Assembly (NCBI RefSeq): GCF_028583545.1
Contig: NZ_CP087107.1
Span: 248,001 to 312,000, forward strand
From: Methylobacterium sp. NMS14P
GTDB lineage: Bacteria > Pseudomonadota > Alphaproteobacteria > Rhizobiales > Beijerinckiaceae
Length of the DNA stretch: 64,000 nt
Direction of reading: 5' to 3'
A program made the position numbers and the translations under genes. The stretch's first letter is position 1. Each line of letters starts with the position of its first letter. Shown here one piece after another: positions 25,437-33,445 of this stretch. Under the pieces are notes generated by a model, which had not been told where the DNA came from, ran no database searches, and saw only the letters and a program-made list of their open reading frames with translations.

Positions 25437-25913
25437 ATGGACATCGCTGGCGCGTATCGGATCCCGGTCGCGCGGGAGGCCGTCTGGGCGGCGCTGAACG
25501 ATCCGGAGGTGCTCGCCCGCTGCATCCCCGGCTGCAAGGAGCTGGTGCAGGTCTCCCCGGAGGAGATGACCGCCAAGGTCGCCCTCAAGGTCGGGCCGGT
25601 CTCGGCGACCTTCGCGGGCACGGTCCGCTTGGAGGACATGCGTCCCCCCGAGGGCTACAGCCTCGTCGGCCAGGGCAACGGCGGCATGGCGGGCTTCGCC
25701 AAGGGCCGCGCCGCGGTCAGCCTCGCGGCCGAGGGCGGCGAGACGCTCCTGACCTACACCGCCAAGGCGGAGGTCGGCGGCAAGATCGCAACGCTGGGCG
25801 GCCGGCTCATGCAGGCGACCGCGCGCAAGCTCGCCGACGAGTTCTTCGGCAAGTTCGCCGCCGCGCTCGGGGCGACCGGCGACCCGGCCGCGCCCCGCTC
25901 GGCCGAGGCCTAG
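25437..25913 (+). CDS. CoxG-like SRPBCC protein
   Basis: 158 residues matching the CO dehydrogenase subunit G family (SRPBCC ligand-binding fold). It begins MDIAGAYRIPVAREAVWAAL and contains CIPGCKEL. In Afipia (Oligotropha) CoxG helps anchor CO dehydrogenase to the membrane; homologues accompany many molybdenum hydroxylases that do not act on CO. Here it closes the hydroxylase/ABC operon and probably recruits the hydroxylase to the membrane. That would place the enzyme next to its importer and the respiratory chain. No hydrophobic C-terminal anchor is visible. Confidence 0.88.
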   Translation: MDIAGAYRIPVAREAVWAALNDPEVLARCIPGCKELVQVSPEEMTAKVALKVGPVSATFAGTVRLEDMRPPEGYSLVGQGNGGMAGFAKGRAAVSLAAEGGETLLTYTAKAEVGGKIATLGGRLMQATARKLADEFFGKFAAALGATGDPAAPRSAEA

Positions 25914-26439
25914 ATCCGCCGGCGCGCGTCGTCGCGACCGGCTGAGCCCCAGGCGTTCCGGCGCCGCGCTCCGCCCGACCGGGCCTATCAGACCCATCGC
26001 AAGACGCTCGCGCGATCCGAGAACGTCCGGGGCGTTCAGGTGGGCGAGGCGGTTCTGGCGGCCGGACGGCCCATGCTCTCGGACTGCACCGATGTCGCGG
26101 CGCCGATCGTCGCCCCACCCAGGCCGAACATCGCCGAGATGTAAGCCGCGTCCAGAGTCCCCTGCCCGTGTCGTGGCACCGCGCGCTGTACATCGGCCGC
26201 TCTAAGATCCCCTTTCCTCGCGCCCTCCGGCGGTGACGGGCGGACGCCCGCGCCGACTGGCCTGGGATCGCGCCGTGGGGCACGGCCGGCACCATCGCCT
26301 GCCACCGGCCGGAGAGCGGATGACGTCCGGCCGGCGGCGCGGTGACGCGTCACCTGCGCACCCTGATGGGCCGGCGGCGCCGCGCCTCAAGCGCGGTGGA
26401 AAGTCGGATTCCGCTCCGGTCCGGTTCGCCGAAGTCCGG
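25914..26439. other. Gene-poor region after the purine operon
   Basis: Short open frames exist on both strands but none has a clear start, ribosome site or known family. A minus-strand stretch ending at 26036 reads plausibly as protein (TLDAAYISAMFGLGGATIG) and could be a gene remnant. Nothing firm can be called. Confidence 0.4.
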
Positions 26440-26799
26440 TCATCGCTCCGATCCTATCTGCAGGACGTTGAAGCCGCGCTGCCTGTACGTCTCGAGGAAC
26501 GCTCGGAGCGGTGTGCTCGCGCCGGGTGCCTGATCGACGCGAAGCACGGCGGCACAGCCGCGCTGCGGGCTCTCGACCGAGCGGCCGTCGACGGAGGCCG
26601 CGAGCCCCATTCCGGCCTGCCAACGCGCCTTCAGCACCGTGAGGGCCCTGTCGGCCGTCTGGCAATCGGGATAGGCGAGGGACACGAGGAGCGCCGGACC
26701 CGCCTTGCCCTGGTCGTCGGCCACGATACCGCCGGCGATCCGACCGGTCGCCTGACACCCGCGGGTGACCCGGCCCGTCGCGCGACGGGCGCCGATCAT
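26440..26799 (-). CDS. Small hypothetical protein coupled to the MFS porter gene
   Basis: 119 codons. The ATG lies one base after the stop of the upstream MFS gene on the same strand (TGA-G-ATG), which suggests translational coupling. The second half looks protein-like (GPALLVSLAYPDCQTADRA; PLRAFLETYRQRGFNVLQIG). The first 26 residues are basic and less convincing, so a GTG at 26721 is an alternative start. No family was recognised and no signal peptide or membrane segment is clear. Function unknown. Confidence 0.4.
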   Translation of the reverse strand: MIGARRATGRVTRGCQATGRIAGGIVADDQGKAGPALLVSLAYPDCQTADRALTVLKARWQAGMGLAASVDGRSVESPQRGCAAVLRVDQAPGASTPLRAFLETYRQRGFNVLQIGSER

Positions 26800-26800
26800 C

Positions 26801-28147
26801 TCAGGCGAGCGATTCCCCGGTGCGGTCGCGCATCGTCACGACCGCGGCGAGCGAGATGGCCGAGAGCACGGCCACGTAGAGACCCGGTCCCGTCGGCCAT
26901 CCCAGGTGGTGGACGATCCACGTCGCGGCCATCGGTGCGGTGCCCCCGACCAGCGCCATCGAGGCGTTGAAGCTGATCGCCAGGGCCGTGCAGCGCGCGC
27001 GGCGCTGGAACATCTCGACGAACGCGGTCGGCACCACGGCGGCATTGCCGGCGATCAGGATCGCGAACGCGACCTGGCTCAGCACGATCAGGAGCGTGTC
27101 GCCGGTGGTCAGCAGCATGAACAGCGGCCACGACAGGATCGTCAGGCCCGCCCCGGTCAGCACCAGAACGCGCTTGCGTCCGAAGCGGTCGGACAGGGCC
27201 CCGGCGATCGGGATGCACACCGCTTGCACCACCATGGCGAGGGTGTTGATGAGGAACGCCGTATGCTGCGGGAGGCCGGACACGGTGTGCAGGAAGGTCA
27301 CGAGGTAGACGAACACGACGTAAAAGCCGCACGCCAGCCCGAGATTCATCGCGAAGGCGCGCAGCATGGCGGACCCGTCGATCTCGACGGCCGCGCGCAG
27401 CGGTGAGCGCTGATCGGCCGGCGCCTGATCTTCGCGAAACACGGTCTCGACGTGCTCGTCGTCGATATGCCGTCGCAGGGCGAAGATGAAGACGCCGAGC
27501 ACGATCCCGAACAGGAACGGCAGGCGCCAGCCCCAAAGCTGCACGTCCTCGGGGGTGAGCAGGCCGGTGACGAGCGTCCCGGAAATGGAGCCGAGCAGGA
27601 TCCCGCCGGCGGCCCCGATGCAGGCGAGGCTGCCGGTCAGTCCGCGGCGCGCGGGGGCCGCGGTCTCGGACAGGAAGATGGCCGAGGAGGTGTACTCGCC
27701 GCCGACCGACAGGCCCTGGCCGAGGCGCAACAGCACGAGCAGGACCGGCGCGAGGAGCCCGGCGGACGCGTAGGTGGGCAGGCAGCCCATCAGGAAGGTC
27801 GAGACGGCCATGAGGCCCGCCGACAGCAGGAGCGCCGTCTTCCGCCCGTAGCGGTCGCCGATGTGACCGAACACGATGCCGCCGACCGGACGCATGAAGA
27901 AGGCCGCGGCGAACACCGCGAAGGCCGAGAGCAGCGACGTCGCGGGGCTGTCGGACGGGAAGAAGTTCCGGCCGACGACGGCGCTGAAATAGCCGTAGGT
28001 GGCGAAGTCGTACCATTCGAGCGTGTTGCCGATGGCGCCGGCGATCACGGAGCGACGCCGCGCCGCGCCGGACGTCTTCGGGCCGTCGCCGATCGCGTCG
28101 GAACGGATTGGGAGCGGCGGCTCACCGTACGGAGGGGTGAATTGCAT
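26801..28147 (-). CDS. MFS transporter of the metabolite:H+ symporter (MHS) type
   Basis: 448 residues with twelve predicted helices. The MHS signature IGNTLEWYDFATYGYFSAVVG (about 39-59) and RPVGGIVFGHIGDRYGRKTAL-type loop (about 87-107) are clear, as is QGLSVGGEYTSS (about 144-155). MHS carriers import compounds such as alpha-ketoglutarate, shikimate, proline/betaine or citrate. A possible small coupled ORF follows. The cargo cannot be assigned from neighbours. Confidence 0.9.
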   Translation of the reverse strand: MQFTPPYGEPPLPIRSDAIGDGPKTSGAARRRSVIAGAIGNTLEWYDFATYGYFSAVVGRNFFPSDSPATSLLSAFAVFAAAFFMRPVGGIVFGHIGDRYGRKTALLLSAGLMAVSTFLMGCLPTYASAGLLAPVLLVLLRLGQGLSVGGEYTSSAIFLSETAAPARRGLTGSLACIGAAGGILLGSISGTLVTGLLTPEDVQLWGWRLPFLFGIVLGVFIFALRRHIDDEHVETVFREDQAPADQRSPLRAAVEIDGSAMLRAFAMNLGLACGFYVVFVYLVTFLHTVSGLPQHTAFLINTLAMVVQAVCIPIAGALSDRFGRKRVLVLTGAGLTILSWPLFMLLTTGDTLLIVLSQVAFAILIAGNAAVVPTAFVEMFQRRARCTALAISFNASMALVGGTAPMAATWIVHHLGWPTGPGLYVAVLSAISLAAVVTMRDRTGESLA

Positions 28148-28293
28148 GATGCGCCCGCCTTGCCGCTGAAATCAGTCTTGAAGCTAGATCGGAAAGCCAA
28201 GCTTGGCGAGAAAATTAGTAGAGAGGCGATATCGCCCCGCGGTTCGACAGGGAACATGCTGGCGGCGACCCTGCGATCGACGTTCGCGGAAGC

Positions 28294-28329
28294 GGGTTCG
28301 GCGGAGCCGCACTCTGCTCCGCCGAACCC
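28294..28329 (-). terminator. Hairpin after the HxlR regulator gene
   Basis: GGGTTCGGCGGAGC (28294-28307) and GCTCCGCCGAACCC (28316-28329) are exact reverse complements around an eight-base loop. It lies 32 bases beyond the HxlR stop. The 14-bp stem suits a terminator; no long T-run follows on the minus strand. Confidence 0.55.
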
Positions 28330-28360
28330 GGCCAGACGGCGATCAAGAAGCTTTCGGTTC

Positions 28361-28810
28361 TCACGATGTCCCGGCGCCGGCGGGGAGGTCCGCAGCTTCG
28401 GCCGCCGCCGCGAACGCCCGACGGGACCGCTCGATCTCGGCGTGGTGCGTCTCGGCCCAGATCCACACGCCGCAGAACGCGGCGCCCAAGCTCCGGCCCA
28501 GCGGCGTCAGCGTGTAATCCACGCGCGGCGGGATCACCGGGTGGACCGTCCGCCGGACGAGACCGTCCCGCTCCATCTGCCGGACGGTCTGCGTCAGCAT
28601 CTTCTGGCTGATCCGGCCGACGGCCTTGCCGAGCTGCGTGAACCGGAGGGTGCCGTGCTCCTCCAGGGCCTCGAGGATCAGCATGGTCCACTTGTCGGCC
28701 ACCTGACCGATGATGTCGTTCACCAGGGCCTCGATCGCCGGATCGGCGTCCTGCGGGATCGGCCCGCGCCGCTGCGCCTCGATCGCGGGGTCAGGGGCGG
28801 ACCTGCGCAT
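28361..28810 (-). CDS. HxlR-family regulator
   Basis: 149 residues. The winged-helix HxlR domain spans about 25-125 (IIGQVADKWTMLILEALEEHGTLRF, then RISQKMLTQTVRQMERDGLVRR and YTLTPLGRSL). The ATG at 28810 is preferred because AAAGGAGAG is eight bases upstream; an earlier TTG would place this site inside the gene. HxlR proteins sense reactive aldehydes, quinones or oxidants, often by a single N-terminal cysteine; none is visible near the helix here. The gene is divergent from a short-chain dehydrogenase, its likely target. Confidence 0.9.
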   Translation of the reverse strand: MRRSAPDPAIEAQRRGPIPQDADPAIEALVNDIIGQVADKWTMLILEALEEHGTLRFTQLGKAVGRISQKMLTQTVRQMERDGLVRRTVHPVIPPRVDYTLTPLGRSLGAAFCGVWIWAETHHAEIERSRRAFAAAAEAADLPAGAGTS

Positions 28811-28813
28811 CCG

Positions 28814-28884
28814 ACACTCTCCTTTCGGTAAGTACAAATCTTTTCGGTGCCTACTTCAGGCTGGAGAGTGTGGGCCATACTCTC
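28814..28884. promoter_or_regulatory. Repeated operator-like elements between HxlR and the dehydrogenase
   Basis: ACACTCTCC (28814-28822) is the exact inverse of GGAGAGTGT (28863-28871). GAGAGT (28864-28869) also pairs with ACTCTC (28879-28884). Between them lie GTAAGTAC and GGTGCCTAC, an imperfect dyad resembling HxlR-family sites. The arrangement covers the whole divergent promoter and is a good candidate binding region for the HxlR protein. Confidence 0.45.
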
Positions 28885-28912
28885 TGCGGCGACAACAACG
28901 AGGGTCGCCATC

Positions 28913-29683
28913 ATGAAGACCTCAGGCAACACGGTACTCATCACGGGCGGCGGATCCGGGATCGGAGCGGCGCTGGCGCAGCGCTTCCACGACCTGGGCA
29001 ACACCGTCATCATCGCCGGCCGTCGAATGGAGGCCCTGGACCGGGTCACGGCCGGCCGTCCGGGCATGCACGCGATGACGCTCGACATCGCGAAGGCCGG
29101 AGACATCGCGGCGTTCGCCGAGCGGGTCATCGCCGAGCACCCGACCCTGAACGTGGTGATCAACAACGCCGGGATCATGCGCTTCGAGGCGCTGGATCAG
29201 GCCCGCGACCTCTCCGACGCGGAGGCGACGATCACCACCAACCTGCTCGGCCCGATCCGCCTGACGGATGCGCTCGTCGCGCATCTGGTCACGCGCCCCG
29301 ACGCGGCGCTGATCAACGTGTCGTCCGGGCTGGCCTTCGTGCCCCTGACGACGACGCCGACCTACTCGGCGACGAAGGCGGCGATCCACAGCTACACGGT
29401 CTCGCTGCGCGAGGTTCTCGAGGGCAAGGTCGAGGTGATCGAGCTCGTGCCCCCGGCGGTGCAGACGGACCTGACGCCCGGCCAGGCGACCCGCGCGGGC
29501 TACCTGCCGCTGGCCGACTTCATCGACGAGGTCATGGTCCTGTTCCAGCAGCGGCCGACGCCGCGCGAGATCCTGGTGCAGCGCGTCGCCTTCCAGCGCA
29601 ACGCCGAGGCCGAGCACCGCTTCGACGCGGCCGTCGCGACCTTGAACGAGGCCGCCCGCGAGGCCCGCGCGGCGCAGCGGTGA
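28913..29683 (+). CDS. Short-chain dehydrogenase/reductase
   Basis: 256 residues of the classical SDR type. The nucleotide motif TGGGSGIG lies at about 11-18 and NNAG near 82-85. The catalytic triad is serine in NVSSGL, then tyrosine and lysine in YSATKAAIH (about 150-158). It resembles the DltE-like branch annotated as NAD(P)-dependent oxidoreductases of unknown substrate. The ATG at 28913 follows ACGAGGG and matches the usual start (MKTSGNTVLITGG); longer upstream readings lack homology. Divergent from an HxlR regulator, it may reduce a toxic carbonyl that the regulator senses. Confidence 0.9.
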   Translation: MKTSGNTVLITGGGSGIGAALAQRFHDLGNTVIIAGRRMEALDRVTAGRPGMHAMTLDIAKAGDIAAFAERVIAEHPTLNVVINNAGIMRFEALDQARDLSDAEATITTNLLGPIRLTDALVAHLVTRPDAALINVSSGLAFVPLTTTPTYSATKAAIHSYTVSLREVLEGKVEVIELVPPAVQTDLTPGQATRAGYLPLADFIDEVMVLFQQRPTPREILVQRVAFQRNAEAEHRFDAAVATLNEAAREARAAQR

Positions 29684-29742
29684 GGCCCGCGCCGTCGCGC
29701 GGGCGCGGTCAGTGTTTCGTCGGTTCAGCCTGGAGACGATCG

Positions 29743-29974
29743 ATGCCGTTCGCCAATTTCAAGATCCCGCAGGGCATGATGACCGCTGCGCAGAAGGCGG
29801 ATCTGGTTCACCGCACGACGGATCTGCTGGTCTCCTACTTCAAAGAGGCCGCGCGCCCGCACACCATGGTCCTGGTCGATGAGGTCGTCGACGGCGGCTA
29901 CGGGCGCGGACGCGGTGTTCGACCTCGCGGCCCTGCGACGCCTGCAGGCGCAGCAGGAGCCGGGGTCACGCTGA
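29743..29974 (+). pseudogene. Frameshifted 4-oxalocrotonate tautomerase-like gene
   Basis: The reading frame begins MPFANFKIPQGMMTAAQKAD and continues through VLVDEVVDGGYG, which matches the small tautomerase fold except that residue 1 is followed directly by PFANF (the catalytic proline is P2). At about 29902-29904 a GGG appears to carry one extra G. Removing it restores GGYGADAVFDLAALRRLQAQ and a stop at 29972-29974. Unshifted, the frame becomes arginine- and glycine-rich and runs to 30081, overlapping the end of the convergent flavin monooxygenase gene. This is either a real inactivating frameshift or a base-call error. It follows the SDR gene in the same direction. Confidence 0.75.
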
Positions 29975-30047
29975 CGGATCCGAGCCCTGGCCTCAGCGAG
30001 ATCTTCGCGCGCCAGGACGGGCGGGGTCCGGCCGGCCGCGGCCCGGA

Positions 30048-31385
30048 TCAGGCGGAGAGCGAGGCTTCTCCGGCGGCGTAGCGGCTCGGCGGCCGCGCCA
30101 GCCCGAGATGGTCGCGCAGGGTCGCACCCGTGTAGTCGCGCCGGAACAGGCCGCGGCGCTGCAGGATGGGAACGACCGCGTCCACGAAGGTCTCGAGCCC
30201 GTCCGGCAGCACGTCCGGCATCAGGTTGAAGCCGTCCGCCGCGCCCGCCCGGAACCACGCCTCGATGTCGTCGGCGATCGCCTCCGGCGTCCCCGCGACG
30301 ATGCGGTGGCCGACGCCGCCGCCCAGCGCCCGCAGCAGCTGGCGCACGGTCAGCCCGTCCCGCCGGGCGAGCGCCACGGTGCCGAGGAACATCGTGTGGT
30401 TGGCGTCCGGCGGGAGCGGCAGCGGGTCCGGCAGCGGCCGGTCGAGGTCGAGCCGCGCCGGATCGATCCGCAGCGTCCCGGCGAGCCGCGCGAGGCTGTA
30501 CTCGACCGGCACGAGGTCCCAGAGCGCGTCCTGACGTCGGCGCGCCTCGGCCTCCGTGGAGCCGATCACCGTGGCGAGGCCGGGCAGGATGACCAGCGCG
30601 TCCGGTCCGCGGCCGTAGCGCGCCGCGCGGGCGCGCAGGTCCCGGGCATAGGCCGCCCCGTCCTCGATGGTCTGGGCCAGGGAGAACACCGCGTCCGCGG
30701 TGGCGGCGGCGAGCTCGCGCCCGTCCTCCGAGCCGCCGGCCTGGAAGGTCACCGGGCGCCCCTGCGGGCTGCGCGGCACCGTGAGCGGTCCCTCGACCGC
30801 GTAGTGGGCGCCGCGGTGGCGGATTGCGTGGACCTTCCCGGTGTCGACGAACCGCCCGCCCGCCTTGTCGCCGACGAACGCGTCGTCCTCCCAGCTGTCC
30901 CACAGGGCGTGGACCAGCTCGGTGAACTCCCGCGCCCGGGCGTAGCGCGCGCCGTGCTCCGACGCGCCCGCGAAGCCGAAATTGCGGCCCGCGGCGGCGT
31001 CTGCGGTGGTCACCACGTTCCAGCCGGCCCTGCCGCGGCTCACGAGATCGAGGCTCGCGAAGCGGCGGGCGAGATTGTAGGGCTCGTTGTAGGTCGTCGA
31101 GGCGGTGGCCACGAGGCCGACATGGCGGGTCGCCGCCGCGACGCTCGCCAGCACCACCGTGGGTTCGAGGGCGTTGAACGGCCGGTAGTCGACCCGGTCG
31201 TTGATCGCCGGCGTGTCGGCCAGGAAGATCGCGTCGAGCTTGCCACGCTCCGCGACGCGGGCGACGCGCACGAAGTGGTCGATGTCGACGAAGGCGTCCG
31301 GCCGGCTGTCCGGCAGCCGCCACGCGGACGGATAGACGCCCGAATGCAGCAGGTTGACGTTGAGATGCAGCGTGCGTCCGCTCAT
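30048..31385 (-). CDS. LLM-class flavin monooxygenase (NtaA/SnaA/DszA type)
   Basis: 445 residues. The TIM-barrel monooxygenase markers are LDAIFLADTPAI (about 50-61), VGLVATASTTYNEPYNLARRF (about 89-109) and SRGRAGWNVVTTADAAAGRNFG (about 116-137). It uses reduced FMN from a separate reductase and O2, as NtaA does for nitrilotriacetate and DszA for dibenzothiophene sulfone. The ATG at 31385 gives the family start. It is the last of three minus-strand genes with an SsuD-like enzyme and an SsuA-like binding protein, which favours an organosulfur substrate. No reductase gene is adjacent. Confidence 0.88.
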   Translation of the reverse strand: MSGRTLHLNVNLLHSGVYPSAWRLPDSRPDAFVDIDHFVRVARVAERGKLDAIFLADTPAINDRVDYRPFNALEPTVVLASVAAATRHVGLVATASTTYNEPYNLARRFASLDLVSRGRAGWNVVTTADAAAGRNFGFAGASEHGARYARAREFTELVHALWDSWEDDAFVGDKAGGRFVDTGKVHAIRHRGAHYAVEGPLTVPRSPQGRPVTFQAGGSEDGRELAAATADAVFSLAQTIEDGAAYARDLRARAARYGRGPDALVILPGLATVIGSTEAEARRRQDALWDLVPVEYSLARLAGTLRIDPARLDLDRPLPDPLPLPPDANHTMFLGTVALARRDGLTVRQLLRALGGGVGHRIVAGTPEAIADDIEAWFRAGAADGFNLMPDVLPDGLETFVDAVVPILQRRGLFRRDYTGATLRDHLGLARPPSRYAAGEASLSA

Positions 31386-31398
31386 CGAAGTCTCCGGG

Positions 31399-32451
31399 TC
31401 AGCGGACGCGCGGCAGGATCTGCTCGGCGAAGCGGTGCATCTCCGCCTCGAACGGCTGGAACTGCAGCATGAACAGGTCGATACCGGCCGCGTGGAACGC
31501 CCGGATCCGCTCCGCCACGGTCGCGTAGCTGCCCACCAGCCCGGCGGCCGTGCCGCCGTTGGTGCCGACATGCCGGCCGGCGGCCGCGTCGGTCTTGGCG
31601 AACATCACGCTGGCCTTGTCGGTCCGGGCGCGGGTGTCGGCGCGCAGGTCCGCGTCGCGCTGCGCCAGGGCGAGGAGCCGCGCGTGCTCGGCTTCCGCCT
31701 CCGCGTCGGTGTCCCGCGCGATCACGAAGGCCGAGAGGCCGTAGCGCAGCGGGGCGTTGGACGCGGGCCGGCGGGCGACGTCGGCGATCAGGGCCGCGAC
31801 GTCGGCCAGCGGCTGGCCGTTGATGAACCAGACATCCGCGTGGTCGGCGGCCAGCGCCCGGGCGGGCTCCGACTCGCCGCCGAGATAGATGGTCGGCCGC
31901 GTCCGGAAGGTGCCGGCGGGGCGGAGCTGGTAATCCTCCACGCGGAAATGCGCCCCCGCGAAGGTGACGCGCTCGCCCCGCATCAGCCTCTCCACGAGGC
32001 CGATCCACTCGCGGCCGTAGGCGTAGCGGTCGTCGTGGGCCGGGAACGGCAGGCCGGCCCGCTCGAACTCGGCCCGGTTCCAGGCATTCACGAGGTTCAG
32101 CGCGAAGCGGCCGCCGCTGATGTGCTCGATCTGGAGCGCCATCTTGGCGAGCACCACCGGGTGGTACAGCCCCGGCTTGATCGCCGCGATGATCTCGACG
32201 CGGCGGGTGAGCGCCGCGAGCGCCGCCGCCCCCGTCCAGGCCTCGAGCTGGTCGCGTTCCCCGTCGTAGGGGTTCATCGTGTGCTGGGCGACCAGCACGG
32301 AATCGAAGCCCAGGGCCTCCGCCTCCAGGACCAGGGCGCGGTTGCGCTCCCAGCTGGCGTCGTCCGGCTCGTCGGGGTCGTGGTGGGAGGCCCGGGAGCC
32401 GTGGACGGCCGCCCAGATGCCGAAGCGGGGCGCGTGGGTCGGTCCGGCCAT
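31399..32451 (-). CDS. LLM-class flavin monooxygenase (SsuD/SfnG-like)
   Basis: 350 residues. Characteristic stretches are VEIIAAIKPGLYHPVVLAKM (about 84-103), HISGGRFALNLVNAWNRAEFE (about 108-128) and YLGGESEPARALAADHADVWFIN (about 191-213). SsuD cleaves C1-C14 alkanesulfonates to aldehyde and sulfite; SfnG acts on dimethyl sulfone. Both need FMNH2. The 13-base gap to the next LLM gene and 4-base gap from the SsuA-like gene mark one operon. Which sulfonate or sulfone it takes cannot be told from sequence. Confidence 0.85.
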   Translation of the reverse strand: MAGPTHAPRFGIWAAVHGSRASHHDPDEPDDASWERNRALVLEAEALGFDSVLVAQHTMNPYDGERDQLEAWTGAAALAALTRRVEIIAAIKPGLYHPVVLAKMALQIEHISGGRFALNLVNAWNRAEFERAGLPFPAHDDRYAYGREWIGLVERLMRGERVTFAGAHFRVEDYQLRPAGTFRTRPTIYLGGESEPARALAADHADVWFINGQPLADVAALIADVARRPASNAPLRYGLSAFVIARDTDAEAEAEHARLLALAQRDADLRADTRARTDKASVMFAKTDAAAGRHVGTNGGTAAGLVGSYATVAERIRAFHAAGIDLFMLQFQPFEAEMHRFAEQILPRVR

Positions 32452-32455
32452 GGCC

Positions 32456-33445
32456 TCAGCCCCGCCCCGCCGGCGCCTGCCAGATCGGCACGTCGGTGGC
32501 GTCGATCCGGCGCGGGATGAGCTTGGCCTCGTAGAACACGTCGGCGATGGCCTGCTGCTCGCCGAGCTGGGCGCGATCCACCGGCTCGACCGCGTAGGTG
32601 CGGCGGCTGTTGGCGGCGGCCACGACCGGCGGCGGCAGGTCGCCCCAGATCGGGGCCAGGAGCGCCACGGCCTCCTCCGGATTCGCCCGCATCCAAGCGC
32701 CGGCCTCGACCAGCGCCCGGTAGACGACGGCGACGACCTCGGGCTGCGCGGCGACGAAGCTGTCGTTGACGAGGTAGTAGCGGTGATAGCTCGTCAGACC
32801 GGTGGCGTCGGCCACGACCCGCACCGGGCGCTTGGCCTGCGCGAAGGCGAGGAACGGGTCCCAGATCGACCACGCGTCGAGGCTGCCCTGCTCGAAGGCG
32901 GCCGCGCCCTCCGGCGCCTGGAGATAGGCCGGCTTGATGTCGGAAAAGCTCAGTCCCGCGCGCTTCAGCGCGGCGGCGAGCAGGTAGTGGCTGCCCGAGC
33001 CCCGGGAGACGCCGACCGTGCGGCCCTTCAGGTCCGCGATCGTGCGGATCGGCGACTCCGCCGGCACGATGATCGCCTCGGCGGAGGGCGCGCCGCGCTC
33101 GCGGGCGTAGAAGGTCAGCGGCGCCCTGGCCGATTGCGTGAAGATCGGCACCGCGTCGGCGACGTCGGCGTGGATGTCGACGGCGCCGGCCGACATGGGC
33201 TCGATCACGCTGGTGAACAGGTGCCAGCTCGGCGCGAACCCTAGGGGGGCCAGACGCTCGGCCAGCGTCCCCTTCACCTTCAGCACGGTGAACAGCACCG
33301 AGGAGCGCTGCATGCTGATCTTCACCTCGCGGGGACCGGCCCGCACCGCCGGTGCGCCGAGCGCCACGGTCGCGGCCCCGCCGAGGCAGGCCTGCAGCAC
33401 CGCTCGGCGGGACGGGGCGATCCGGCTCAACGTGTCGTCGGTCAT
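32456..33445 (-). CDS. SsuA/NrtA-type ABC substrate-binding protein
   Basis: 329 residues. A twin-arginine-like signal is present (SRRAVLQACLGGAATVALGAP, cleaved near VRAGP). The mature part is a type II binding fold of the aliphatic sulfonate/taurine/nitrate family (GRTVGVSRGSGSHYLLAAALKRAGL; WSIWDPFLAFAQ). The ATG at 33445 is preferred to a far upstream start because the signal begins right after it. It heads the operon with two flavin monooxygenases, but no permease or ATPase follows. It may share the SsuBC parts encoded at 38408-40170. Confidence 0.88.
   Translation of the reverse strand: MTDDTLSRIAPSRRAVLQACLGGAATVALGAPAVRAGPREVKISMQRSSVLFTVLKVKGTLAERLAPLGFAPSWHLFTSVIEPMSAGAVDIHADVADAVPIFTQSARAPLTFYARERGAPSAEAIIVPAESPIRTIADLKGRTVGVSRGSGSHYLLAAALKRAGLSFSDIKPAYLQAPEGAAAFEQGSLDAWSIWDPFLAFAQAKRPVRVVADATGLTSYHRYYLVNDSFVAAQPEVVAVVYRALVEAGAWMRANPEEAVALLAPIWGDLPPPVVAAANSRRTYAVEPVDRAQLGEQQAIADVFYEAKLIPRRIDATDVPIWQAPAGRG

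Noticed and set aside
29743-30081. Intact 112-residue tautomerase-like protein
   Set aside because: The C-terminal half in this frame is low-complexity, while a one-base shift gives a family-like end; treated as frameshifted.
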